Numbered from the stretch's first letter, positions 49,860 through 62,918 are shown. The stretch: 64,000 nt of DNA from Bugula neritina (GCA_964035545.1 OZ037770.1:10008973-10072972); one strand, 5' to 3'. Notes: generated from the letters alone by a model not told the origin. Translations and numbers: made by a program.

Positions 49860-52800
49860 TCATGACTTATCTCTATTCAGACACTGAATAAACTCTTCGA
49901 GCTTGTCTTGAATATGTCTGACTCGCTCTACAACAGGAAATGAAGTCATTGCAGCAGCCGTTTATTACTAATGTTGGAAATTCCGAAATGATTCATGGTT
50001 TATCAATTTTCTTAGAAATATTACTAGATTAAAACATTTACAATTAAAACATTTACTATTAACACATACAATCATGGAAATTAAGAAATGATTTATCTAA
50101 TTATTTTAGAAATATTATTTTAGAGTCTAGACTATTACAAATTCTACCATCATTGTTGAAATCAAAACAAAATATTTCAAGGAATCAGACTAATTAGAAC
50201 TGATATCTTACTTAAATCTTCAGCTAGCTTTACTCTACGCCCGGATATGAGCTGCTCGAGCTTGACTTTATCTTCTCCAAAATCATCCAACACCTCCTTC
50301 ATAATTCTCTCTAGTCGACGAGCTGTGTGAATATTGAGATATGGAGCTGGGCATGACATACAAAACTCTTACTTGCTTAAGGTCTACACCCCTGTGAGAA
50401 CCTCTGGTGGTAAGGGTTATGATAATATCAAGGAGTGCAGACTTCAAATATTTAGGATGTATTTGTAATGTCAGGAAGAGAATTAGATCACAATTTCTCC
50501 TGTGCCACAGTACACACAGTCTTTAGCTCAGTTGAAAAAACCCTTTCCATCCGAGTATAAAATCCAACAACCACAAGCAGTGCATGGTACAATTACCCAA
50601 GGAAAGGATCAGAAAATATAAATTTATCAGCTAGAGACTAAATTTGTGCTCCTAATATCGATGGAAAGCCTGAGAAATGTATAAGATAATAAATTACATA
50701 ATGTGATACCAGCATACATGTGGTAAGAGTATAACTAGTCAATGTATGATCTCCATTCCAAACATATTACTAATACAAAATCAATGTAGACTTCAAAAGA
50801 GATAATTTTCCTATAACTTTCCAGATGGCTGCAGCCATAGCCACAATCTCAGTTATACAACATTAAATTCAACAGACGACTCCTTTAGTAGCCTTAGTTC
50901 ATCTCATATTCCAGGGCTGTCGGAGGGGGCCTACAGCTACCCGCACATGCTGTCCCCGATTTGTTTTATTCAAGATTTAATTCTTAGCTTCAATAAAGCT
51001 AAACTAACAACCTTAACTAGATGAGAGAAAACTAACATGCAAATTTCATGTCAATGTAACTTCAACAAGCCATGAGAAGTTGTTACGTCTAAACAGACGG
51101 CAGAGGATGAGAAAAGAGTTTACCTTCATGGTTGGTGACTTGCTGCCTGAGAGCATTGCTGGTAGTCTGCATCATCTGCTGCACCCTCCAGAATAAGAGA
51201 ACATCCTTACAGTCCAGCTAGAAGGAAACAGAAGATATCATTACGTTGGTTCAGTAGTAAAGTAGCCCTCAATATTGTTGTAAGAGTAGTATTATCACTG
51301 CAGAGCAGCCGTGGTCTGCCTAGTAAGCACAAAGTCATGGGTTTGAGCCCCGACAAAGACCATTAGTGATGTTAGGAAAAGCATCCAGTCATAATTGCTC
51401 CTGTGCCTCATTTAAATACGTCCTTGGCCCACTTCATAAAAAAACCCATTCCATCAGGGGGTTCTCACAGAGATGGCGACTATAAACCTGTGTTAGTAGT
51501 ATTAATACCACTACACTGCAAAATTTTCCTGGCCTTGATTTAGTAAATACTGCACACAATTCCTATTAACAACAGTGCTGTAATCACACTGACCTAATTA
51601 CCAGCAACTACATGTTAGGAGAAACATCTTCACTTCCACAATACAAACGGCTGACATGTTCTATCTGCTACGACGGATGTGTCATGTGTAGGGAACAGAG
51701 AAGGAAAGTCCAACTGGACACACATCAGTGCACATGTCACCCACATAGATGACACTGCAAGCAAGGTGTGTGTTACACAGTACGTACCCCGCATTGCTCT
51801 GGAGTCAGACCTTTCTGGTAGAAACCGAAAGCCTTTCTGCACATCTTAGCCGTGGTTAGTGAATGATTGAGAAACTGTTTCCTGTATACTTGGTACCAAG
51901 TCTCTCTGATCTGCAGGAAGTCACGCAATTACATGAAGTCACACAACTATATGAAGTCACACAACTATATTATGAAGTCACACAATTACATGAAGTCACA
52001 CAACTATATGAAGTCACACAATTACATGAAGTCACACAACTATAAGGCAAGATACGGATAGTACTCGGTCGGCATGTGCAGAACATTTTATCAACACAAG
52101 GCAATTCATTTCAAGCTGATTACCTGACTATGTTATGCAAGCAGTTGATCTTTAAAAAATATGCACATCAATGATTCTAAACTTGATTGATAAAATCCAT
52201 TTTGCTCATCTAAAAATTTCTGGAACTACTCCAACAAAACCTAGACACTCTCCAAATGATATTGTGATACAGATTTTTAAAAATTCTTTGAAAACTTTAA
52301 AACTTATTTGTGGTAAATAAAATGTTTATCTAATTACAGATTCCAAGATTAATTATACAAAAACATATTTTGGCTTATTATTGCAGGTTTTAGACTAAGT
52401 TCCATTACTGCCAATTAGAGTACAACTCACTATTGTTAGAAGGCGGTACTAACGTTAGAAGGCGGTACTAATGGGAGAAGGCGGTACTAATACTCACTAG
52501 ATCATCAGACGCCTCGACTTTTTGCATCTGCAGATTTTTCCTAATAGCTGTCATCTCATCGGCAGAGAGCTGCGACTTTCTAACCTTTTCATGTCCGAGA
52601 AGCTTTTCTAGCTCATGTTTTATTGCAAGGGTACTGTTTTGTTCAGGAGTTCGTGACTTCCACGACGTCCACTGCGTGGCCCATCCTGGTCCAGTCATCT
52701 CATTTAATTTCTCATCAGCTGGAAAACAATATTTATTGGCGGCATAACTTTACAATTTCAGCAAACTTATCCATTCAAATACCATGAAAACTCAATTTAC

Positions 52801-55800
52801 ATTTTATTTGCAATGAAACTAGTGAAATGGAAAGCGAAAAAGCCAACAGTTTTATATGACGAAATGCTGATGTTACATGATTAATGTCTCCCATATTAAG
52901 TTGGATACCAATAACATGCTGCATACTGTGTGGTTTAATGCAGTAGATGTGATCAGATAACAGCTGGTAATACAAGACTTGATAACAAGTAATAATACAA
53001 GACTTGAAAGTAAGTTATGATACAAGCTGATAGGAGCTGGCAGCAGCATATTTACCCTGTTTGAGCATATCCTGAAGTGTAGTTTCCATAAAGACCACCG
53101 AATCCTCCCACTGCTGTCGACTGTTAATTGACCTGTCCTCCAGACAAGACTGCTGCAGCACCCTCAGACTCCCTTCTGCCTTGCTGTCCCACTGGTGTCT
53201 CTTGAACACCTGGCAGGTAAACAGACATCTAATAACTGAATGAGCAACTATTAGCAACTATGGTGCAGTCTGTACGTAGAGGTCAGTTTGTACTAAGAGG
53301 TCAGTTTGTATGTAGAAGTTAATTTATATGTAGAGGTTAATTTGTATGAAGAGGTCAGTGGAGAAATGCAGACGTTTTGGTAAGAACTAGAAGAAATATT
53401 CTCAAAATATTAAAACTTGAAAGGGAAAACTGAATGAAAAGCTTGAATAAGAGAAGATAACTATGACGAGTTGCTTTACTTCCAAAAGGAACAAAAATAG
53501 AATTGAAATACGGAAATATAAGATTAGGGGAAAATCGAGAAATGAGGAGAAAGATCATGGAATAGAGATCAGGGGACAGGAAATAGAAAACAGGGCACAA
53601 ACCTCCCAACACAACCACTTCACTGGACAGAACTTGCTTTTCAATTTTCTTCATATTAACAGATGTAATGCCCAGTTATATGAGAAAACACACAAACATG
53701 TAGTATTACTAGTATTACTAGTAATACATGGTACCAGATAGAGAGGATAATTCGCCACTTACTTCCTCTATGACCGCCATCTTGAAAGGTTCTGTAATTG
53801 ATAAATCTGTGTCTTTATTTTCATTAGAGTTACTCTTCTTCAACTCTTCTATCAGAGATGAGTATCTGCAGAACAAGAGTTGATATACAGCAGAAGGAAA
53901 AGAATATCTACAGACATAAAACCATCTACATATTTACTACAGTAAAATACTATCAAATTGCTCTAGAATATCAATTTATTAAACTTTAAAAAACCTGAGA
54001 GCATTTGAAGCTTTTTTGACATATTTTGTAGAATTCTGATTTTTTTCAAAACTAAAAAAAACCTGTAATAAATTGTTTTATTGTGATTAAAAAACAAAAC
54101 TCTCTTAAGCTCACCAATATTCTTTATTACACTGCTTTATTCTGTTTTAGAGCTTTTTGCTGCATTTAAAAAAACTTTAAACCGACAGAGCTAATCTGAA
54201 GCACACTAACCTTTCTTTGAGAGCATTGGATCCAACGTCTACAGCGGTTTGAGGTAGAGATTTGTCTGACCATTGCTTGAGTTTAATGTCTATGGTTGTG
54301 TTAAATGTCCTGAATATATCAATATAAAAGGTTAAAGGTCATTAGCATATATAGCTATGACAGGTCAGTGAACTAGCAAATCTCTTGTTCAGCATCAAGA
54401 CAAGAAAATGCCTTTAAATGAAATCAGGAGAAGTATATTTCACACTTCTAAAGGACACCACAACAAGTACAGAGCACTGACTGTTAGAAGCATGTCATCC
54501 ATCAGTTTCTGATATCCTACCACACTAACTGGTAGCCACTCAACATAGTAAAATCCTACCCTAGGTTAGAAGAGGAAGCGGCTGGTAAATATATAGCCTC
54601 GAACACGTGGGTGCAGGTCTTATCCCACAGTCTTTTTGTAAACTCATCTTCCCTAAAACAGAGAGTCAAGCTAAAAAACTACTTGAAGTGTAGTGTTACT
54701 TTATAGATATAATACAGCATGACACCAATACCATAAACACAGCCAAGTCAATATATTGATAGTTTAGAATTTAGATGTATTGCTAGTTAGCTAAACTGAT
54801 GGTATATGCTAAGTACTATATAAAGGAAGCTAAATGCTATATAAAGACAGCGACATGCCAATATAGGAGTTTGAACTTTCACAGCATCTACAAACTTAGT
54901 GGACTGAGCCCTCATCTGCTGCACTACCAGCAATTAACATTAGAAAGGACAGCTGAACAGCAAGCTTAATAAGAACCACTCTAAATTGCATAGATGATCC
55001 TTTCAAGAATCCCTGACACACTACATTTATGCAGTATTAAACAATTCCTATATATCTTAGCTTTTATTGTTCAAACAATGTTGTTTTAAAACAAACATTT
55101 CTGATGATGTTCTCATTCGGCAATGGAGTCTGTGGTATTATAAAACTGATACTAAATATTGCTGACTTCCTTTGCATTCTATTCTTAGCTGCTGCAACAC
55201 ATGGCTTAATCACTGTACTGGCCCAAAGGTTTGTTCTAGATGATCATTTCAACTGATACAATATAATATCCGCATTTAACAACTAGACAAATTTCTACAA
55301 CCAGCTACAGACTTGAAATGACTATTACCATAGCAATAGCTTCCCCTCATAGTCAATGTAGTAAATATAAAAGACATGAAACACCCACCACTCCTTGCTC
55401 TGTATCTGACTGAGAGAGACCAGCTGGTCCAGGAGCTCCCCTTTAGCTTTCTCAAACAGATCCAGTCTGTCTAACTCTCTCTGTCCAGGGTACGTGTTCT
55501 TCCACTCCGTCTCCAGATTATACCTCGTGGCTAAAAATTCAGCAATATACACATTGTAGCAGCCAGAACAATCAACAGAATGCACAGGGTTGCAGCGCAG
55601 CAAATACTGGAAACAACATAACCATGGGTTCCCTTTACAGCTCAACATATGTGATGATATAGTACTGTAGCCTATGAATTGTGGCTCATTTGAACGGAAT
55701 CATCTATAAGCAGCCCCGAGTTGGAGGTGACTGAGTGCAGCAGTTTGGGGTCTCAAGTTTGGAGTTGGAAGTTCAAACTCCAAACTCAAGAACCCCAAAC

Positions 55801-58800
55801 TACTGTACTCAGTCACCCACAACACGGAGCAGCTTATAAAACAAGTCCATTGGAAAACATCACATTCACAGCTGAATATAGAGAAATAACCAGCAACTTT
55901 TTCAAATATAAAAAGAAGAGGTAAGACAACTTATGCCAAACCCCTGACTGACCTTTGAACTCATCGGCCTGCTGCTCCACACTGTCTCGCACCATCTTCC
56001 AGAACTTAGTGGAGACGGCCATACTCATGTTCTTAGTGCTCATCTGAGAGGGTTTCAGGAGTTTGTCTCTGTGTAACATAAATACAAAGTATAGTAGAGA
56101 GTAAAAAGATAACCTAGATAATAGAGAACAAATATAATTAGCATACTGACTGACCTAAATATCTTTGAGTTCTTAAAGAATTCCTCCTCATAGTTTTTAA
56201 TACTCTGAATGCTGTCGTTCTGATTGCCCCGCCCCGTTACGACAGCGAAGTAGCCAAGAGCTTTCATGGGAAACAACCGGCCATCTAGAATTTTCTTTAT
56301 CTATAAAATGCCAGAGTAAAAGATTTAGAGCACACACTGATTAGAACATAGAAAGAATACAGAACCTTAGTGTAAAGTAGTACTGGGCATGTATCTTATG
56401 CAGTTGGTGTGCTAACAACAATGTTAGTCATTTCAACTATGCAACTCCACCCCTGATACATATCTCGTGTTTTGTAATTGCTTGATCTGATAAAATGTAA
56501 ACTATAGAAACATTCTTTGCTGCGAGATAGATTTGTTTATTGCACAGTTTAGGTGACCACACTGTAACACCTAGTAACCACACTGTAACACCTAGCAACC
56601 ACATTGTATCCCCTAGCAACCACACTGTAACACCTAGCAACCACATTGTATCCCCTAGCAACCACACTGTAACACCTAGCAACCACATTGTATCCCCTAG
56701 CAACCACACTGTAACACCTAGCAACCACAATACAACACCAATTACTAGGAACTATCTCTCAAAACATGCCTACCCTCTCAGGGTTGTGAAGGCTGGTTTC
56801 TGCCATGTCGACTTTAGTCAATACAAATATGGTTCTCTTTCCTTCAGAATCTATGGAGCTGACAAGGTCTGTAACATTACTTCTCTCAGCGTCTATGGAT
56901 CCATCTATAATAGAGATAAAATCATCCTGTGTGTATGTTGTGTGTGTGTGTGTGACTAACAACAGAACCCATACTTCTTATTCGCTATAATATAATATAG
57001 CAGAAATTATAACACCATTGTAGTATTCCATCACTGCTAGCAACACGATATTACATACTCCCTGATATTACAAAACATATCAGTAGGTATGTTACAGGCT
57101 AAGAATTGAATTATTGTGATAACACTACTCACCCTGTATGCAGAGTATAATAGCATTTGGGTTTTCCATATACTTCTTGCAGAGAGACTGTATGGATGAT
57201 TTGGTGTCGGTGGCCATTCCCGAAGTTACAGTCTACAAAAAAACAATGGATCTATTTATAGACTAAATGAGAAGCTATTTATAGCATCGAATAAGCATCA
57301 AATACATAAAAAATTGCAGAAGCCTCAATATTTTAAAATAGAATATGTGATAGAACTTTTGGATATATCTTTATATTGTTTAAAAATTTAGCAAACTATG
57401 AGAATATTCTATAAAAAAAACTATTTAATATCTAAAAAGATTCAATTTCAGGTTTAAGCGTAGAACATTGTACACCTACAATATACGTAGCATATTTCTG
57501 CAAATCTTTGTTGTTTATAAATCAATTTAATTATTCAAGTTGATGTAATCCTGTTAAAAGAAACTGAGGAGTATGTTCGGTTCTTACAGATATGACTCCA
57601 GGAAGATCAACCAGAACCATTCTCTGTAGCCCTGGGCCCTTCACAGTCATAGAGATTACATCGGAGCTGATAGTCTGTCCCTTGTTGACGCTGTTGCGCA
57701 TCCTAACCTCAACTTCCCGTCTTAAAGCTGCCAGCTATCAAAACGAACACATAGAAAATATAAAGAAGTATAATAATATGAACATTCATCTCCACCTGTT
57801 ACTTATGACAGGGGGGACAAGAAAAGAGAATTGATTATATTTTGCTCCAAAAAACACCAATCATCACAATGTTTCTGTAATTTTCAACCACAAATAAAGA
57901 AATCACAAGCTGCAATTAACATGCAAACTGTTCACTGCAGTTGAAACAAAACTTTGTTCCTAAATGCATTTATAGGACAACAATTCAGCAACGTTTATAA
58001 GAGCAGCAAATTCCATATTTTGGAGTTGTCTCGAATACATTGCAATAAGCTCCTCACATTGATTTACCTAATCAAAGACTAGAGCTAATTAAACAGAAAA
58101 AGCCTTTGCAAGAGTGGCTAAGGAAAATACAGCAGAAAGTGTCATTAATGTGCACATAGCTGAGTTCCCTGGAACTCATCCAAGCATGGGACGACCCGGA
58201 AACTAGTTAAACCGTACATTGTTACCTCACTTTCCTTGCCGAGGTCAAACTCGCGAGGGCTGTCCCTGAACTTAGCCACATGGAAGGGGCCTTCACTCAG
58301 AGTAACCATCACAGGTGACCTGGTCATCATCTCTCCTGAACCTCTCGGGAATATTCTAGCCTGTGCTATCATCTCTAGTACGCTAGTCTGAAGGGGAGGG
58401 TAACAGCGGGTAGTTATATACAAAGGGATACTCTAGGGCTAACTAATTATAGAGAAGACACTAGATCAGAAATATAGACTACTGAAGCTAACAATAATCA
58501 GACCTGCATATCTTGCTGTGTAGTTTGTTGGGTTTAAGAGCTTTTTAATAGAATGATGCGCTGCTTTACTAGTAGTCTATAAAATATTGTCTAATTGTAA
58601 TCTATATGTGACTTCTAAGTAATCTACTTGTAGCTAATTATAGTCTACAAACATTCTACTCGTAGCCTAAACAGCTAAACACTCGGCAGAAACAGACCTA
58701 GCTTCAAAAAATCCCCAACTCACATGAAATATAAAACAGGCCACTTTTCAGCCCTAATTAATCAATGTATTAATAGTAAGTATAGTATAGAAAGCTACCT

Positions 58801-61800
58801 TCCCGGAAGACTGATCCCCCACCACGACAACTCTGGGTAGGTGGTCTAAAGTGTCATATGTATGGTCATAGGTGGAGAGTTCATCCAGCACCTCTGAGTA
58901 CATGTCTATTGCAGACCTCCGCATTGACCTCCTGACCTTAGAGTCAGCAACAGAAGTAGAGCCAGTCTTACCGAGCAGCACCTGTCTACGCAGTTCCCTG
59001 TTCTCTTTCTCTAACTTGTCTATTTCATGTTGGTACTGTATCTGCAGATAACATTTTAGTTATTACTGTATATGCAGATAACACTTTAGTTATTATTGTA
59101 TCTGCAGAATAACACTTTAGTTATTACTGTATCTGCAGATAACACTTTAGTTATTATTGTATCTGCAGATAACACTTTAGTTAATATTGTATCTGCAGAT
59201 AACATTTTAGTTAATATTGTATCTGCAGAATAACACTGTAATTTGTTTTGTGTCCACAGAAAACAGTTGGTTTTGTATCAGTATAAGAACATTTTAGATG
59301 ACAAAACATTAAACAAGTTGGCAAAAACTGACAATTTTTGTATCTGAAGAAAAGAATGAAGTGTCAAGTTGTGAAAAGAGACACATACACAAGATGGCAG
59401 AAGTTGAATAAACAATGTTTAAAAATGCACAAACTGTCACAAGACAGAATATGCAAGGTGTCAGAAATACGCACACAATATGTCAGAAAGCATGCATAGC
59501 AAGTTTTAGGAAATATACACACCAAGTAGATGTAAAGTGCCAGAAAACATTATTTGACAGAAGAGAACATGTGCAAGGTGTCAGAAGAGAACATGCGCGA
59601 GGTGTCAGAAAGTATACACACATGGTGTCAGAAAGTATACACAAAAGGTGCCAGAAAGTATATAATATAGAATGTGTCAGAAAGTGTAGAAGCTCAAGTA
59701 TATACAAGGTGTCAGAGTATATATACGAGGTGTCAGAATATATATACAAGGTGTCAGAGAATATATACAAGGTATCAAAGTATATATATATATATATACA
59801 AGGTGTCAGAGAGTATATATACAAGGTGTCAGAAGCACATTACCTGCAGTGTCATCAGCTCATCCTGTATGTCTTTACTCTCTGCCTGTTTTGACTCTTG
59901 CCTTACGCTGCCGCCCCCAGCACCACTAGACTGACTGAGCGCAGTGTCACTGTTGGTGATGACTTCCTTATCTGTTGGTAGTAGAGAACAGTGAGGGTGA
60001 ACAATGAGGTCCACACTCTAAGTGCTACAGGGGGGGGGGTGGGGTGGGGTGAAAGAAATAGTTCAGTAATTACAGAGGGAACGAATAGAACACATCTAAA
60101 GACAAGTGGGTAAACTAATCCCAGAGATATGGAAACATCAAGTTGATAGCAAGTGTAGAACATTATCTACACTGAGCTGTACAATTTCAGAGGAAAAACA
60201 AATATTTCAGTCACACTATTATGTAAGCGAAAAATAATGTCTCAAAATTTAGCAAATCAAAAAGTACAATGTTCCCTCCATCTCTCACGGATCCCTTTCT
60301 CACGAAATTCCATGGGTCACGGCTTAGACCTTGTTTTGTGGTTTGTATATGTATGTGTAGGGACAAAATGGCCGAATTTGATGAATTTGTGAGTTAAATT
60401 TGGCATTCTACTATGTTACTAATTGAGGCTTCGAGACCCACAGCTGAGTGAGATATGAAGGGAGCAATAAATTCTCGAGGTAAGATAACTATCCTGCAGA
60501 AGACAAGCTAAAGGGGATAGAATTAGAGCTAAGAAGACATCTGTTGAGTCGTAGAAACCGCTGGTTGAATATAATAACACAGTTATGGATAGAGAGAGAG
60601 AGACAATCACCGCCAGATTAAACTCTAGAGTTTGTATTTAACGAACCTGTAAACTTATGAACAGATGAAATATTGTCTTTACCACCCAACAGATGAGCCT
60701 CGGGACCTGGGAATTAGAAACGTAGGCTAAATAATACTGCAGATTAATTAACAGGCTGGAAACAAAAATACAAACAACACAACAGATAACATGCAGTACA
60801 CACCTGAGAGGTGAAGGTCCTTGAGTGCATCTCTTAAGGAGTCTTTTCTTTCGTTCCAGGTTTGGATGAGGGTAGGGGGCATCCAAGACTAAAATAAACC
60901 ATAGCTGTTCACCTAGACAACTCATTTAGATCAATATGGATAGATATTGGCAAAAGAAGGCTAAATTTAGAGATATCTGGTTAAACTAAATTGAAAACAG
61001 TCATTGGCGCACAGACATTCTGCTATAATGAAGCTGAGGGGGCATCCAAGACCAAAATAAGTACAGTTGCTAACATTATAGGGCACTAGGAGAACAGATG
61101 AATAAACATCATATGACAGCCTCAATGATATCGGTGTATACTGGTCTACAATGTTGACTTGACACACGAGTTTCATGACATGAGCTGCAAGTCTTTACAC
61201 TGCATGGTGACAGGAACAGTCCTTAGCTGGCCTATAACAACTGCTACCATTAGGTTTCTTAGAGGGATTGTAACTCCAAAAAAATGAATTTTATTCACTT
61301 TATACAATGACTACCTATCAATCAAAATTCAAACTTTTAGTGCCATTTATAACTGCCCAACATAGCATAAACTTAAAAGTATTGTGTAATGAAACTCTAA
61401 AAGCTTAAAAAGTACAGACGGGTGAACTAATATTGATTATCACCGAAATTGCAAGTACAAAAAAAGCTTCTGAAAGAGCTAATAATGATGGAAGAAGGTT
61501 AGTTTATCATCCGTAAATACTATACTTCTAACATTCATAAGCATTATTGCTTTCAAAGAACAAATTAGACATGCACAAATGAAATGACAAAAATAAAAGA
61601 TGGAATAAAGGAAACAATTGGCTCACAAAATGTAGCTATAATAATGATTTTTAAGTTCAATTCAACTGACAAGACTATCACTATGATTCAACTGACAAGA
61701 CCAATGAATAAACAGAAAACACTCACGGCATCCGGTAAAGAAAGACCTTTCTGCATTCTGGCAGCAGACTTCTTAAAGTCAGCCCAATAATTAGTAAACC

Positions 61801-62918
61801 TCTCACTGATCAGTTGACTCTGTGGAAAGTAAGCTTTCAGCCACTCTGTATCTGGTAGCTTGTCTTTCCACTCTTCATATCTCTGTGGAACAAAGACCAG
61901 AGTTGTGAGATGATCATCTGATTCAATGAATGAGTCACATGAGTTGAACACAAAATAAAGCTGCTAACACGACCGTGGCTTTTACTTTTATTAATACGAC
62001 AAACTTGAGAAAAATGCCAACAAAATTCATTTCATGATATGAAGTAAAACCTGAAATCATTACAAGAGAACAGTTGGCGATACACAAAACTCTTGCAAAC
62101 TAAAATTGAATGTTGAAATTATAAAACCTATTCCGGACTTTTGTTCAAAAGATACAAAGCAGTTGCAAGAGCTACAGTTTAAAACAGTTAAATTACGGAA
62201 ATAAAATGGAGGTAAACGGCCTTGACATCTATTGCTAGGCAAGTGAATATCGGCAAATTGACTTCCACTTCTTGTTATAGGTTCTAGACAATAATTCATT
62301 TTAAAAAATACCATATTGATATATAATACTCTCACTAAAGGTCTGTGCAATTTAATACTTGAATTTGAAATATATCTTTTGTCACCTACTGTATTTTGTA
62401 TAATGGCAAATAGAAATATGCTGAAACTTTTCAACAGCCATCAACATATTAGAAAAGTAAATTCAAGTTTATAGAAGAACAAAAGCTAGTAGATATTTTA
62501 TGCTAAGTAAAATCATGCCTAGATGTTACTTTCTTACATAATCATAGACTGTGTTTTATCCATTAAAAATAGTATTTTTGCTACCATCAGCAAGTCTCAA
62601 GCGTTTTTCTAATACACAAGTAGCAGAAGACTTTCAATTATAAAACCAAGAAAGGACGGGGAACGTACCTTTTGAGCAGCCACTCCACCCGTGACTGTAC
62701 CACCCAACACCAAATATCTCGGTCTAAGCAGTCGCGGCAAATTCCGGACTATGATGCTAACAATGGTTCTTCTAGCAGTTAGACTGAGAGGATTGTACTT
62801 TGATGACGGGCCTGTGAGCACGCCCCCATCTATGTGTCGGTGCAGAACTCTGTAGTTTCTGGTAGAGTTGTTCGCCAACTTAAATCGAGATTTGGCAAAT
62901 GCCAATCTTAGTTTTGAA
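49860..62918 (-). CDS. OPA1: OPA1, mitochondrial inner-membrane dynamin-like GTPase (first coding exon not seen)
   Basis: Twenty-two exons in phase: 62918-62669, 61882-61727, 60888-60804, 60706-60647, 59971-59844, 59041-58799, 58387-58226, 57734-57588, 57232-57133, 56904-56774, 56300-56155, 56068-55953, 55530-55389, 54652-54560, 54309-54211, 53865-53763, 53209-53056, 52718-52498, 51910-51788, 51217-51124, 50346-50212 and 49927-49860. Together they encode about 984 residues, against 960-1015 for human isoforms once a short first exon is added. OPA1 fuses inner membranes and shapes cristae. Identity is certain from the GTPase core ([37 protein letters not shown]) and the C-terminal helices ([17 protein letters not shown]). 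No truncation or frameshift seen. The first coding exon, about ten residues in human, is missing; it needs to end in phase 2 and lies upstream of 62918, in or beyond the window. Confidence 0.97.
50385..50560 (+). mobile_element. Degenerate tRNA-Thr SINE fragment
   Basis: AATGTCAGGAAGAGAATTAG, CACAATTTCTCCTGTGCCAC, GTCTTTAGCTCAGTTGAAAA and CCCTTTCCATC match the SINE body in order but with many changes. In an OPA1 intron. Confidence 0.6.
51302..51492 (+). mobile_element. tRNA-Thr-derived SINE, copy 3
   Basis: GAGCAGCCGTGGTCTGCC, the TAGTAA loop, B box GGTTTGAGCCCC, GATGTTAGGAAAAGCATCC, ATAATTGCTCCTGTGCCTCA and GATGGCGACTATAAACCTG. The head lacks about 15 bp compared with copies 1 and 2. Imperfect flanking repeats (GTAGTATTA...CACTGCA) may be the target-site duplication. 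Confidence 0.82.
51914..52045. repeat. Minisatellite, 17-18 bp unit (GAAGTCACACAACTATAT), touching an OPA1 acceptor
   Basis: About eight copies. The array starts within a few bases of the exon that begins at 51910 on the minus strand and so forms the pyrimidine tract and probably the branch region of that acceptor. Confidence 0.92.
52436..52496. repeat. 22-bp triplicate (GTTAGAAGGCGGTACTAAY) at an OPA1 donor
   Basis: Three copies of a 20-22 bp unit that end at the GT donor following exon end 52498 on the minus strand. Confidence 0.88.
53275..53360. repeat. Short array, about 20-bp unit (AGAGGTCAGTTTGTATGT)
   Basis: Four or five imperfect copies in the OPA1 intron upstream of the exon that starts at 53209. 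Confidence 0.8.
55703..55839. mobile_element. Foldback (MITE-like) element, copy 2, in an OPA1 intron
   Basis: Same element as 31827-31977: TATAAGCAGCCCCGAGTTGG, GGTGACTGAGTGCAGCAG and a TTTGGAGTT core, mirrored by AACTCCAAACTC, CTGTACTCAGTCACC and GCAGCTTATA. About 137 bp, arms better conserved than in copy 1. Confidence 0.87.
56155..59041 (-). other. OPA1 GTPase domain exons
   Basis: G1 P-loop GDQSSGKTS is split between exons 59041-58799 and 58387-58226. G2 lies in [11 protein letters not shown]3 is DLPGV in 57734-57588, and G4 is TKVD in 56904-56774. The following exon carries the conserved [20 protein letters not shown]. All key GTP-binding residues are intact, so the enzyme should be active. 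Confidence 0.93.
56555..56740. repeat. Minisatellite, alternating 21-bp units (42-bp period)
   Basis: ACCACACTGTAACACCTAGC alternates with ACCACATTGTATCCCCTAGC, about eight units in all, in the OPA1 intron between 56774 and 56300. Open frames on both strands are artefacts of the 21-bp period. Confidence 0.95.
59030..59240. repeat. 30-bp minisatellite spanning the OPA1 exon 59041 acceptor
   Basis: Seven copies of a unit TACTGTATCTGCAGATAACA + CTTTAGTTAT. The first copy begins inside the exon, so each copy carries the sequence of the authentic acceptor (minus strand TTATCTGCAG followed by ATACAG). Confidence 0.93.
59430..59845. repeat. Minisatellite, GTGTCAGAAAGTATATACACA type
   Basis: About 15 degenerate copies of a 20-27 bp unit (CAAGGTGTCAGA plus ATATATAC), reaching to within about 15 bp of the donor following exon end 59844. 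With 59030-59240 it makes up most of this 0.8-kb OPA1 intron. Confidence 0.9.
60028..60050. repeat. G-rich run
   Basis: G10-T-G4-T-G4 pattern in an OPA1 intron; on the transcribed sense (minus) strand it is C-rich and lies about 60 bp upstream of the acceptor at 59972. Confidence 0.85.
60647..62918 (-). other. OPA1 N-terminal module: presequence, membrane anchor and variable exons
   Basis: The 62918-62669 exon is rich in Arg/Ser/Asn, typical of a matrix-targeting presequence, and ends in [19 protein letters not shown], matching the inner-membrane anchor that precedes 'YDQWKD' in human OPA1 (here [11 protein letters not shown]). Exons 60888-60804 ([20 protein letters not shown]) and 60706-60647 ([19 protein letters not shown]) occupy the place where vertebrate OPA1 is alternatively spliced and proteolytically processed. 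The 60-nt exon enters and leaves in phase 1 and can be skipped without a frameshift. Confidence 0.8.

Larger units (their letters stand above)
49860..55530 (-). other. OPA1 stalk, paddle and GED-like exons
   Basis: The blocks match human OPA1 in order: [126 protein letters not shown] and [21 protein letters not shown] before TGA. The end of the protein is the bundle-forming C-terminal helix. Confidence 0.93.

Noticed and set aside
51914-52045. CRISPR-like direct repeats
   Set aside because: Eukaryotic intron; units are contiguous without unique spacers, so an ordinary minisatellite.
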